DNA of 13,229 bases from an uncultured Bacteroidota bacterium (lineage in GTDB: Bacteria; Bacteroidota; Bacteroidia; UKL13-3). The number at the start of each line of letters is the position of its first letter. Position 1 is the first letter of the stretch. Below are positions 1 through 5,865 of this stretch, piece by piece. The notes under the pieces are model-generated. The model worked only from the letters and a program-made list of their open reading frames with translations, had not been told where the DNA came from and made no database searches. The DNA is taken from NCBI GenBank assembly GCA_903898215.1, contig CAIUEQ010000001.1, positions 1 through 13,229 on the forward strand. The letters run 5' to 3'. The position numbers were made by a program, and so were the translations under genes.

Positions 1-1
1 A

Positions 2-36
2 GAAGTTGGAAGAAGGAAATTTGAAGTTGGAAAAAT
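2..36. repeat. Degenerate heptamer array (GAAGTTG family)
   Basis: Five consecutive 7-bp units beginning with GAA can be read: GAAGTTG, GAAGAAG, GAAATTT, GAAGTTG and GAAAAAT. The array ends at the stop codon of the AlbA_2 gene. GAAGTTG recurs at 13011-13017, where it starts another 7-bp-period array. It is truncated by the window edge, so its full length is unknown. Confidence 0.55.
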
Positions 37-662
37 TAACTTAAAGTATAAAACTCTGTTTTTTCGGTGGTATGCGAACGAAGAATCCCTGTACTCACTA
101 AGTTCACCAACATTTTTTGCGCCCTCCATCTCGAAATATTTAACAACTTACATACTTCTTTAAGCAAGATGCGATCATTTTTTTCTAAATATTTTAGCAG
201 CGCTTCTTCGTGATGAGTGTATTTAATGAGTGTACCTTGTGATGACGAGCTCCTTCTCAAAACATCAACTACCACTTTGCTCGCAAGCAGTGATTGATCT
301 TTTACGCGTATATAAGCCCACCATTTTCCTTCATCATCTTTAGCGTAATATGGTTTGTCTTTTCCCTGAGGGATGATTGCTTCGATGACAACTTTTTTCC
401 CCATTTCCCATTCAATAATTTCGATATCAATTTCAGGCTTACAATAAAAATGCGCGGCCATATCGAGCATATATTTTTCGTCTTCACTTTTTACACCGGA
501 AATTGTTTTGTTATCATTTACACCAATTAATAATCGCCCGCCTTTATGATTAGCAAATGCACTGAGGGTTTTTGCAATTTTTGAAGCAGAAGAAATTGTT
601 TTCTTAAAATCGAGAATTTCCGATTCGCCTTTTTCAATTAACTGTAAAATATGATGTGCCAT
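36..662 (-). CDS. AlbA_2 (Schlafen-type) putative DNA-binding protein
   Basis: A 208-residue protein. Residues about 12-57 carry the AlbA_2/Schlafen AAA_4-type signature: GESEILDFKKTI (12-23), then FANHKGGRLLIGVNDN (36-51) with the glycine-rich strand typical of the family. The alpha/beta domain runs to about residue 135. The C-terminal part (about 148-208) looks like a winged helix, with LLKEVCKLLNISRWRAQKML as recognition-helix candidate. Proteins with this layout are usually annotated as putative transcriptional regulators or ATP-binding proteins; the ligand and target here are unknown. No transmembrane segment or signal peptide is visible. The start is the ATG followed by AHHILQLIEKGESE, close to the usual family N-terminus, with an A/T-rich leader and a promoter-like site just upstream. 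It is a single-gene unit, facing away from the tRNA region. Confidence 0.8.
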   Translation of the reverse strand: MAHHILQLIEKGESEILDFKKTISSASKIAKTLSAFANHKGGRLLIGVNDNKTISGVKSEDEKYMLDMAAHFYCKPEIDIEIIEWEMGKKVVIEAIIPQGKDKPYYAKDDEGKWWAYIRVKDQSLLASKVVVDVLRRSSSSQGTLIKYTHHEEALLKYLEKNDRILLKEVCKLLNISRWRAQKMLVNLVSTGILRSHTTEKTEFYTLS

Positions 663-677
663 TTTGAATTAAAGCAG

Positions 678-706
678 CAAACTATCATTTTAAATCGTTC
701 ACACAA
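678..706 (-). promoter_or_regulatory. Putative promoter of the AlbA_2 gene
   Basis: On the minus strand a TTG (704-706) is followed after 19 nt by TAGTTTG (678-684). This resembles the Bacteroidota -33 TTG and -7 TAnnTTTG elements but lacks one base in the -7 box. Transcription would start near 671, leaving a leader of about 10 nt before the ATG at 662. Confidence 0.35.
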
Positions 707-734
707 ATTTAAAAACAAAAAGCGCATTGTATTT

Positions 735-764
735 GATGGGCCACATGGGATCGTCCCGATAGCT
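735..764 (-). pseudogene. tRNA 3'-end remnant joined to half of a palindromic repeat
   Basis: Positions 735-753 match 935-954, the 3' end (acceptor and T arm) of the neighbouring CAT tRNA, in 17 of 20 columns with one gap. The similarity stops inside the T loop and is replaced by TCCCGATAGCT (754-764), the first 11 bases of the 18-bp palindrome that is complete at 5763-5780. The piece lies about 170 bp beyond the 3' end of the intact tRNA in the same orientation. It lacks anticodon and D arms, so it is not a functional tRNA. Confidence 0.55.
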
Positions 765-893
765 AAAACTAAAAAGGTTAATTTCGTAAAGTAGTGTTTC
801 CTGAGGATGGGTGTATGATAGCGAAAAAGATGACGCATAGTAAATTCTGTTATAGAGTTAATCGCACTCCAATCAATGGTTTTGGAGAATCAT

Positions 894-929
894 AAAAAAA
901 AGGAAGCTGATTTTTTAATCAAACTTCCT
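894..929 (-). terminator. Rho-independent terminator of the CAT tRNA
   Basis: Read on the minus strand, AGGAAG pairs with CTTCCT and an inner TGATT pairs with AATCA, followed by an unbroken run of T (the A run at 894-900 on the plus strand). It begins 5 nt after the encoded CCA of the tRNA. Confidence 0.8.
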
Positions 930-933
930 CAGT

Positions 934-1010
934 TGGTGGGCCCACTTGGGATCGAACCAAGCACCCACAGATTATGAGTCTGTTGCTCTAACCGAATGAG
1001 CTATAGGCCC
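934..1010 (-). tRNA. tRNA with CAT anticodon (Ile2 or elongator Met)
   Basis: The minus strand folds as a full cloverleaf. The acceptor stem GGGCCTA/TGGGCCC has one T-G wobble. The D arm is GCTC/GAGC, the anticodon stem ACAGA/TCTGT has loop CTCATAA (anticodon CAT), the variable loop is 5 nt, and the T arm CTTGG/CCAAG has loop TTCGATC. The discriminator is A and the CCA end is encoded (934-936). CAT is shared by elongator Met, initiator Met and the Ile2 tRNA modified by TilS. The first pair is a proper G-C, so an initiator is unlikely. The GGGCC acceptor start resembles Bacteroidota tRNA-Ile, which mildly favours Ile2, but sequence alone does not settle it. Confidence 0.95.
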
Positions 1011-1025
1011 TATTAAATTGGAGTG

Positions 1026-1055
1026 CAAACATATATTTTTGCACTCTTAATACAA
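1026..1055 (-). promoter_or_regulatory. Promoter of the CAT tRNA
   Basis: On the minus strand a TTG (1053-1055) is followed by exactly 19 nt and TATGTTTG (1026-1033), a perfect match to the Bacteroidota TTG/TAnnTTTG promoter pattern. Transcription would start near 1019, about 9 nt before the mature tRNA 5' end at 1010. Confidence 0.65.
1034..1041 (+). promoter_or_regulatory. Putative -7 element of the HAD phosphatase gene
   Basis: TATTTTTG matches the Bacteroidota -7 consensus TAnnTTTG and would start transcription near 1047, 23 nt before the ATG at 1070. No TTG lies at the expected distance upstream (the only nearby one is 13 nt away), so the -33 element is weak or absent. The box lies inside the 19-nt spacer of the divergent tRNA promoter. 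Confidence 0.4.
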
Positions 1056-1069
1056 ACAAAAAATATTAA

Positions 1070-1708
1070 ATGAAAAAAATAAGTACAATTATATTGGATT
1101 TAGGAGGTGTGATCCTCAATTTGGATCAGGAGCTTACATTCCAAAATTTTTCAAAGTTGGGGTTTGATCTTGAGAAGTTAAATGATGAATCTACTTTATT
1201 CAACGATTTTGAAAAAGGGTTTATAAATGAAACTGATTTTAGAAGTGGTTTAAACAAGTTGATAGAAGAAAATGTGAGTGATGAAAAAATAAATGAAGCA
1301 TGGAATAGCATGCTCCTTGATTTACCGGAAGAAAGAATAGAACTTATCAAACAGATGAAATTAAATTATGAAGTTTATTTGTTAAGCAACACAAATTCAA
1401 TTCATATTAGCTGGTTTAATAATTATTTTGAGAACAGCTTTGAAAATGAAAAATGGGAAATGTTATTTAACAGAATATTTTATTCTCATGAAATTGGTTT
1501 TCGAAAGCCCAATGCTGATATCTACGAATTTATTTTGAATGAAATTGGCAAAACAGCCAAAGAATGTATTTTTATAGATGATAACGAGTTAAATTTGGAA
1601 GGGGCTGAAAGTATAGGTATACGAACGATTTGGGCAAAACAACCCTTATCAAAAACAACCCTTGCCGAAATAAAAATGATTAGTGATGCTGTTGCTGAAA
1701 GAATGTAA
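1070..1708 (+). CDS. HAD superfamily (subfamily IA) phosphatase
   Basis: A 212-residue cytosolic hydrolase with all four HAD motifs. Motif I is DLGGV with nucleophile Asp10. Motif II is LLSNTN with Ser106. Motif III is GFRKP with Lys146. Motif IV is FIDD with Asp170 and Asp171. In motif I the usual second Asp is Gly, as in the YihX-like branch (DLGN/DLGG) of sugar-phosphate phosphatases. The helical cap lies between residues 17 and about 90. Length is normal for the family. The likely activity is dephosphorylation of a small metabolite such as a sugar phosphate; the substrate cannot be read from sequence. It is a single gene, with an A-rich leader and no strong ribosome binding site. Its stop lies 5 bp from the stop of the convergent FkbM gene. 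Confidence 0.88.
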   Translation: MKKISTIILDLGGVILNLDQELTFQNFSKLGFDLEKLNDESTLFNDFEKGFINETDFRSGLNKLIEENVSDEKINEAWNSMLLDLPEERIELIKQMKLNYEVYLLSNTNSIHISWFNNYFENSFENEKWEMLFNRIFYSHEIGFRKPNADIYEFILNEIGKTAKECIFIDDNELNLEGAESIGIRTIWAKQPLSKTTLAEIKMISDAVAERM

Positions 1709-1713
1709 AAATG

Positions 1714-2454
1714 TTAAGCAGTAAAATAAAAATCCCCTGATTCATATTTCATTGCTTCTTCTACAGACATTTTTTGTAATTCGCTATTATTTAATTTACA
1801 GATTGCATATCCCACAGGAACAAATAAATCAAATATCTGTTTGCGGTTTTCTTCACTCGAAATTTCCATTTGAATAAGTGGTTTAAACTTTCCAATGGTT
1901 TTCATAAAATGCGGTATGATAAAAACTTCATATCCCTCCACATCACATTTCAGAAAATCAAATTTTGTAAGAGAAGAAAATAACTCATCAGGCACACACA
2001 TTTTTACATCATAAGTGTGCATGTTCTGAGCTTCTTCGGCATTTACAATTTTGGTTAGCCCGTGTCTGAAAACGCCATCAATTAGGGGAGTTCCCATCTG
2101 AATGCTTTTGTTTTCACTGCCTAAAGCAGTTTGGTAAAGAGTGATATTGCCAATCGCAAATTCTTTTATGTTTTTTCTTAAAACATGAGCAAAAAGTTCA
2201 ACAGGTTCAACGGCATAAACGTGTCCGCTTTTTTGAGAATATACTGAAAGAAAAGTTGAATAATATCCAACATTAGCTCCAAGGTCAACACAAACAAATC
2301 CGGGTTTGATAATTTCTTTCAAATAAAATAATTCGGGATATTTCTTTTTAAATAAACCGAGTTTAATGAATCTGATATATGCATCACTAACTAATGAAAG
2401 ATAGCTTTCGAGGCCAAGTGTTTTTAATAAGATTGAGCGTATTTTTTTCTCCAT
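1714..2454 (-). CDS. FkbM family SAM-dependent methyltransferase
   Basis: A 246-residue protein. The SAM-binding motif I is VDLGANVGYYS (56-66), with the acidic residue of strand 2 in AVEP (Glu83) and the FkbM hallmark FLKCDVEGYE (167-176). The family methylates hydroxyl groups of sugars or polyketides, often for surface glycans or lipids; the substrate here is unknown. There is a short helical N-terminus and no signal peptide. Its ATG overlaps the stop of the upstream DUF4834-like gene by one base (TAATG), which suggests translational coupling. Its own stop is 5 bp from the convergent HAD gene, leaving no room for a separate terminator. Confidence 0.87.
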   Translation of the reverse strand: MEKKIRSILLKTLGLESYLSLVSDAYIRFIKLGLFKKKYPELFYLKEIIKPGFVCVDLGANVGYYSTFLSVYSQKSGHVYAVEPVELFAHVLRKNIKEFAIGNITLYQTALGSENKSIQMGTPLIDGVFRHGLTKIVNAEEAQNMHTYDVKMCVPDELFSSLTKFDFLKCDVEGYEVFIIPHFMKTIGKFKPLIQMEISSEENRKQIFDLFVPVGYAICKLNNSELQKMSVEEAMKYESGDFYFTA

Positions 2455-2684
2455 TATTTTATCTCTTCATACTCCACATATTCGCCCAAGTTTTTGTCGT
2501 CATGCTTTGTGTCTTTGATGGTTTTAGGGTCTATCACTATTTTGCCTTCAGGTTTTGCATTTTGGTGATAATGATTGTGATTGATATTGATCACTTTTGC
2601 CTTAAACACGCCTTTCAATAAGGTTCCGAAAATAAATCGGAACAGTATGTAGAACAGAAATAAGTATAAAAGAAATTTGAACAT
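2454..2684 (-). CDS. DUF4834-like small membrane protein
   Basis: A 76-residue protein with one N-terminal hydrophobic segment (about residues 3-24, FKFLLYLFLFYILFRFIFG) and a charged cytosolic tail. The tail ends PEGKIVIDPKTIKD, then DKNLGEYVEYEEIK, the conserved pattern of the Bacteroidota DUF4834 family as I recall it. Several His and Asn residues (HNHYHQN, 36-42) precede it. The function is unknown; the layout fits an inner-membrane-anchored accessory protein. It is probably the first gene of a two-gene unit with the FkbM methyltransferase, whose start overlaps this stop by one base. A perfect -7 box lies about 20 bp upstream of the ATG. Confidence 0.7.
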   Translation of the reverse strand: MFKFLLYLFLFYILFRFIFGTLLKGVFKAKVININHNHYHQNAKPEGKIVIDPKTIKDTKHDDKNLGEYVEYEEIK

Positions 2685-2704
2685 AATTTAATAAATATGG
2701 TTGG

Positions 2705-2712
2705 CAAAGGTA
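2705..2712 (-). promoter_or_regulatory. Putative -7 element for the DUF4834-fkbM unit
   Basis: TACCTTTG on the minus strand matches TAnnTTTG exactly and would place transcription start near 2698, 14 nt before the ATG at 2684. I see no TTG about 19-21 nt further upstream, so the promoter call rests on the -7 box and its position. Confidence 0.4.
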
Positions 2713-2740
2713 ATTATTTCTATAAAAAAACCTTTTAATT

Positions 2741-3706
2741 TTATGTGTTGCGATACACCCCGAAAACAAAATCACTAGTATGGGTTTTGAGGAAAGTTTC
2801 TTCTTTATCAAAAACCAACTGAAGGATTCTTTTTGTTTCATCAGATCCATCAATAAAATGATGTGCGATATCTTTAAATAATGGCATTAATAAATTGCCA
2901 CCCAAAGATTTTTCTTCTTCGATACTGTAATATTTATGAATGGTTGGAATAATCTCAAACGATTCAACAGCTTCTGAAGGGTCAGAAATAATCATTCTTA
3001 ATTTTCCAGAACGATAGGCTTTTGATTTTACAGCATTGATTTTATAGCGTTCTTTATATTTTAATGGAATAGTTGTAAGAATTTTATTTACCTCATTGAG
3101 TTGTTCATTTGTCCATTGAATTCTGTTGGGACCAACATATTCGTGAATAATTAACAACCCATCTTTTTTCAAACATTTTTTGATGGTTTTTCCTAACAGT
3201 GTATCTAAATTTTTGAAATGATGTAAGCTTGAATGGAATAAAATCACATCAAAATAATCATCTTCAAAATGAGAATTATCAATATCTGCAACAGTATATT
3301 GCAAATTTGATAATTGATTTTGCTTTGCATTTTTATTTGCTTCTTCGATTAATTTTGGAGCAAGGTCAATACCTGTTATTTCATTAAAGTTTGAATGTTT
3401 GGCAAATTTGATTTCATGACTTCCTGCACCACAACCTAGAGAAAGCATTTTAAGATTTGTTTTGTTTTCGAAATAATTTTTTACAATGTAATCAGCGTAT
3501 TCTTGGTTCGAATTTCCGGAAATAATTTTATTCCAATGTTCCTTAATTTCGGGAATGATCCAATAGTTTGAGGATTCAATTTTTACTTGATTGAATGTGT
3601 TTTTTACACGAATGTTTTTTTGAAAAGTGAATTTCGAAAAGAGGTATTCAACCCCTCGTTGTTTCATTTTAAAATACGTTTCAATGATGTCGCCCCAAGT
3701 AATCAT
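2741..3706 (-). CDS. Class I SAM-dependent methyltransferase
   Basis: A 321-residue protein. Motif I is LSLGCGAGSHE (88-98), followed by GIDLAP (112-117) with the ribose-binding Asp114, VADID (139-143), and FDVILFHSSLHHF (152-164), the pattern of Methyltransferase_11/25-type enzymes. There are about 85 residues before the SAM domain and a C-terminal region of about 120 residues after it, so the protein is longer than the core fold. No signal peptide is visible. The substrate is unknown. The start is 9 bp after the stop of the upstream exported-protein gene, so the two are probably cotranscribed. It is preceded by an A/T-rich leader. The sequence from HEYVGPNRIQW onward resembles the post-catalytic part of methyltransferases linked to glycan clusters, but this is only suggestive. 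Confidence 0.82.
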   Translation of the reverse strand: MITWGDIIETYFKMKQRGVEYLFSKFTFQKNIRVKNTFNQVKIESSNYWIIPEIKEHWNKIISGNSNQEYADYIVKNYFENKTNLKMLSLGCGAGSHEIKFAKHSNFNEITGIDLAPKLIEEANKNAKQNQLSNLQYTVADIDNSHFEDDYFDVILFHSSLHHFKNLDTLLGKTIKKCLKKDGLLIIHEYVGPNRIQWTNEQLNEVNKILTTIPLKYKERYKINAVKSKAYRSGKLRMIISDPSEAVESFEIIPTIHKYYSIEEEKSLGGNLLMPLFKDIAHHFIDGSDETKRILQLVFDKEETFLKTHTSDFVFGVYRNT

Positions 3707-3715
3707 TTTATCTTT

Positions 3716-4702
3716 TCAATTTGAATATTCGTAAGTATATGAATGATTCAATTTCCCTTTTTTATTATAGAAATCCATTTTCACGCAAAGATCTTTTTCA
3801 TTATAAGCATAGATATATTTTTTCTTTAACCCTTTGGGATTATAATATAATATTTGGGTAGTATATCCTTTTTTATCGTGAGAGTATTCCCATTTATTTA
3901 CAAGTTCATTCTTTTTATTATAGACTTCATTTTTTGTCAAATTTGAATCAGCTGTGTAATAGTAAACAGTTTTAGTATGCTTTCCTTTTTCATTGGTGTA
4001 CTCAAAAACTTCCATAAAACTTCCATCATTATGAAGTTCTTTTTTTGTGCAATAATTTCCCTGTTTCACGCTGTTTGATTGTATCTCACCTTTTTGGTCA
4101 CAATCAAAAGTCCATTTATATTTTAGGATATTTTTTTTATTAAAGTAACGCGTTTCTTTTCGGCTTCCATTATCATAAAAATCATATTCATATCGGTAAC
4201 TATCATTTCCTTTTTTATCTACTAAACTATAAGCCGAAAGTTTATTCATGTTGTTATATTGATATTTCCATTTGCGATCAGGAACAATAAAAAATGAAAA
4301 CTTGTATTCTCTTTGTATTAATCGGTTTTTGGAATCATAATCATAAGTCATCCAACTTGACGAATCGGAGTGACGGTTCAATACTGTGAAACTTGTAATC
4401 AGCGTATCGTTTTTGTAAGTATAATTATGAGTGTAATTTTTCTTTCCGTTTTTCCGGAAATTAACAAGCTTAGTAAGTCTAAGGTCAGCATTATAGAGGT
4501 ATTCATCAGTTTTAACATAGCCTTTGCTTGTAAGTTTGTTTAGTGTGCATGATTTGATATGATTTGTTTTTAATGCATCAGATGTAAAAGATGAGCGCTT
4601 TAAATTAAAGGCAGCATTTTCAAATTGCATGAACTCAAATTGAGCATGAACATACGAAGTAGAAAATATAAAAAGGATGATTATCAAGAAATGATTTTTC
4701 AT
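3716..4702 (-). CDS. Exported protein with YD/RHS-like short repeats
   Basis: A 328-residue protein of unknown function. It has a clear signal peptide (residues 1-20, hydrophobic core FLIIILFIFSTSYV, cleavage predicted after VHA), with no lipobox cysteine. The rest is a string of Tyr- and Lys-rich beta-strand units of about 20-30 residues. Typical pieces are NKWEYSHDKKGYTTQILYY, KKYIYAYNEKDLCVKMDFYN and KGKLNHSYTYEYSN. Alternating YxY strands with DxxG or NKKG turns recall YD/RHS repeats and MORN-like repeats, but I cannot assign either family. No C-terminal secretion tail (CTD) is obvious, so a periplasmic location is likely. It probably heads an operon with the methyltransferase 9 bp downstream. 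A long inverted repeat sits only 4 bp upstream of its ATG. Confidence 0.75.
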   Translation of the reverse strand: MKNHFLIIILFIFSTSYVHAQFEFMQFENAAFNLKRSSFTSDALKTNHIKSCTLNKLTSKGYVKTDEYLYNADLRLTKLVNFRKNGKKNYTHNYTYKNDTLITSFTVLNRHSDSSSWMTYDYDSKNRLIQREYKFSFFIVPDRKWKYQYNNMNKLSAYSLVDKKGNDSYRYEYDFYDNGSRKETRYFNKKNILKYKWTFDCDQKGEIQSNSVKQGNYCTKKELHNDGSFMEVFEYTNEKGKHTKTVYYYTADSNLTKNEVYNKKNELVNKWEYSHDKKGYTTQILYYNPKGLKKKYIYAYNEKDLCVKMDFYNKKGKLNHSYTYEYSN

Positions 4703-4706
4703 AACG

Positions 4707-4781
4707 GGTGCTTTTAAGCAAAACGAATTTAGCTTTTAGAAATTGTTTTAATAGAACTATAGAATAATTCGTTTTAGCACC
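4707..4781. repeat. Long inverted repeat in the leader of the exported-protein gene
   Basis: The left arm is GGTGCT (4707-4712), seven unpaired bases, then AAAACGAATT (4720-4729). The right arm is AATTCGTTTTAGCACC (4766-4781). All 16 paired positions are complementary and the central spacer is 36 bp. The left arm ends 4 bp upstream of the ATG at 4702, so an RNA started upstream of 4781 could fold it close to the start codon. It could also be an operator or a cruciform-prone site. Confidence 0.55.
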
Positions 4782-4834
4782 TTATTCAATTAGCTGTTAT
4801 TGTGTTTATTTCGGATTATATAGTTCTTTAATTG

Positions 4835-4895
4835 AGCCACAGATTTCACAGATTATTAAGATATGCTTTAAAATAAATCAGTGTAATCTATGGCT
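4835..4895. repeat. Intergenic inverted repeat (AGCCACAGATTTCACAGATT type)
   Basis: The left arm (4835-4854) and right arm (4876-4895) are complementary at 17 of 20 positions around a 21-bp centre. The arm resembles the AGCCACAGATT...AATCTGTGGCT repeats I recall from many Bacteroidota intergenic regions. No coding content; it looks like a decayed short interspersed repeat. Confidence 0.55.
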
Positions 4896-5163
4896 ATACC
4901 TTTTTTGCAGATAACTCACTTCTATACACTATTGATATTTATAAGAGTAAATTAAGGTTAGTTAAAAGTATTATACTATAACACTAATTGCCATACTACT
5001 AAACTAAAAAGGGTGAATGTTTTTTGCAGTAAAATCCAGTTTAAAATGCATTAAAGTTTTTTAGTTAAGTGGAGAGACTTTTGTATAAACGAGGAATATT
5101 TTGCAATTAAGAATAAAAAAACGTCAATGTTTTAAAACAAAACGGCAAAGTGATAGTTGGTTA

Positions 5164-5192
5164 TTGAAATTGAAAATATTCTTTTATACTTG
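5164..5192 (+). promoter_or_regulatory. Putative promoter of the small RNA candidate
   Basis: TTG (5164-5166), an 18-nt spacer and TATACTTG (5185-5192), one mismatch from TAnnTTTG. Transcription would start near 5198, at the base of the first hairpin. An alternative pair, TTG (5196-5198) and a perfect TAATTTTG (5222-5229), has a 23-nt spacer, but would leave little more than the terminator hairpin as product. Confidence 0.35.
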
Positions 5193-5197
5193 TTATT

Positions 5198-5275
5198 GAT
5201 TAGTGTTTTTGAGTAGAGCACTAATTTTGTTTCATAGGCTAGAAAAGGTTCTCGGAGGGGAACCTTTTCGTTTTT
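5198..5275 (+). ncRNA. Candidate two-hairpin small RNA
   Basis: About 78 nt made almost entirely of two hairpins between a promoter-like site and a strong terminator. Hairpin 1 has a perfect 7-bp stem, ATTAGTG/CACTAAT (5199-5205 and 5219-5225), with a 13-nt loop. After a 16-nt linker follows the 10-bp terminator hairpin (5242-5269) and a T run. No open reading frame spans it, and no plus-strand gene lies upstream within reach that would need this terminator (the last plus-strand gene ends at 1708). I do not recognise a known RNA family; comparison with Bacteroidota RNA motifs such as Flavo-1 would be informative. Expression is inferred only. Confidence 0.4.
5242..5275 (+). terminator. Strong Rho-independent terminator
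   Basis: Perfect 10-bp stem GAAAAGGTTC (5242-5251) and GAACCTTTTC (5260-5269), 8-nt loop, then GTTTTT (5270-5275). It is oriented for plus-strand transcription, and the T tail is absent on the other side, where the minus-strand reading is less terminator-like. Confidence 0.75.
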
Positions 5276-5602
5276 ATAAGGGGTTAGTAGTCAATTCCGG
5301 TTTCAATTTTAAAAAATATTTCATCCTTATTTTTGTTTAACCTTTATAACAATTTTGTTTGGTTTGTGGGAGCAAGTCAATCCAGTTCTATAAAATTAAA
5401 AAGCCATATACGATTAATATATAGCTGCTAAATTTTAATTATCGTGGTCTCGCCCGAAGACATGCTTTAATGTTGTAATCATCGTTTTGTAAATTCAAAC
5501 GAATTGTAATGATGCAAGGGAACCCCATTTTAATTGAAAACTAAAATGCAGTTAAAAACTAATTGTTTATCATTTGTACTTAAATAAACTTTTGTAAATA
5601 AT

Positions 5603-5645
5603 AAGGGTTGATAAAACATTGAATTTATCAATGATACCAACCCTT
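5603..5645 (-). terminator. Terminator after tRNA-Arg
   Basis: On the minus strand AAGGGTTG (5638-5645) pairs perfectly with CAACCCTT (5603-5610), with an inner hairpin CATTGA/TCAATG, followed by TATTATTT. It starts within 3 nt of the tRNA 3' end. It could end a transcript reading from metG through the tRNA. Confidence 0.65.
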
Positions 5646-5647
5646 TG

Positions 5648-5719
5648 TAGTCTCGCCCAGAATCGAACTGGGATCAAATGTTTAGGAAACATCTATTCTA
5701 TCCGTTGAACTACGAAACC
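5648..5719 (-). tRNA. tRNA-Arg (CCT)
   Basis: The minus strand folds into a 72-nt cloverleaf. The acceptor stem is GGTTTCG/CGAGACT with a G-T closing pair. The D arm is GTTC/GAAT, the anticodon stem GATGT/ACATT has loop TTCCTAA (anticodon CCT), and the T arm CCCAG/CTGGG has loop TTCGATT. The discriminator is A. The next bases are CAA, so CCA is not encoded and must be added enzymatically, unlike the CAT tRNA in this window. It lies 146 bp downstream of metG on the same strand with no clear terminator or own promoter between, so read-through from metG is plausible. Confidence 0.93.
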
Positions 5720-5751
5720 ATCTTTTTAATAAATCTAGTTTTTTTATTGAC

Positions 5752-5802
5752 CTATTCTATCCTCCCGATAGCTATCGGGAGAACTACGAAACCATCTTTT
5801 TT
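5752..5802 (-). pseudogene. Partial tRNA-Arg copy with a palindrome in the D loop
   Basis: This is a second copy of the 5' part of the adjacent tRNA-Arg (leader, acceptor 5' strand, D arm). The flanking 11 bp (5752-5762 against 5693-5703) and 21 bp (5781-5801 against 5707-5727) are identical to the intact gene. The GTT of the D loop (plus-strand reading, 5704-5706) is replaced by the perfect 18-bp palindrome TCCCGATAGCTATCGGGA (5763-5780). Similarity continues weakly into the A/T-rich leader. It lacks the anticodon and T arms and cannot be a tRNA. Confidence 0.75.
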
Positions 5803-5865
5803 ATTAATAATTTGTTGCAATTATAATCTACACATTTTCAAATCATCTCATCATCAAATCAACAT

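Larger units (their letters stand above)
4703..5647. other. Gene-poor region, 945 bp
   Basis: I see no convincing coding frame here; the open frames are short, A/T-rich and lack start signals. It holds the leader inverted repeat (4707-4781), a second inverted repeat (4835-4895), a possible small RNA with promoter and terminator (5164-5275), a 12-bp tRNA-like scrap (5444-5455) and the tRNA-Arg terminator (5603-5645). The stretches 4896-5160 and 5280-5600 show nothing else I can support. Confidence 0.6.

Noticed and set aside
638..838. Minus-strand 66-codon frame between the AlbA_2 gene and the tRNA
   Set aside because: It overlaps the AlbA_2 start, runs through the tRNA-like remnant and has no family resemblance.
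2602..2853. Minus-strand 83-codon frame over the DUF4834 gene and the methyltransferase 3' end
   Set aside because: It overlaps two better supported genes in other frames and its composition is that of an out-of-frame translation.
4835..4895. The intergenic inverted repeat as a transcription terminator
   Set aside because: The arms are imperfect, the centre is 21 bp long and there is no T run on either strand; an interspersed repeat fits better.
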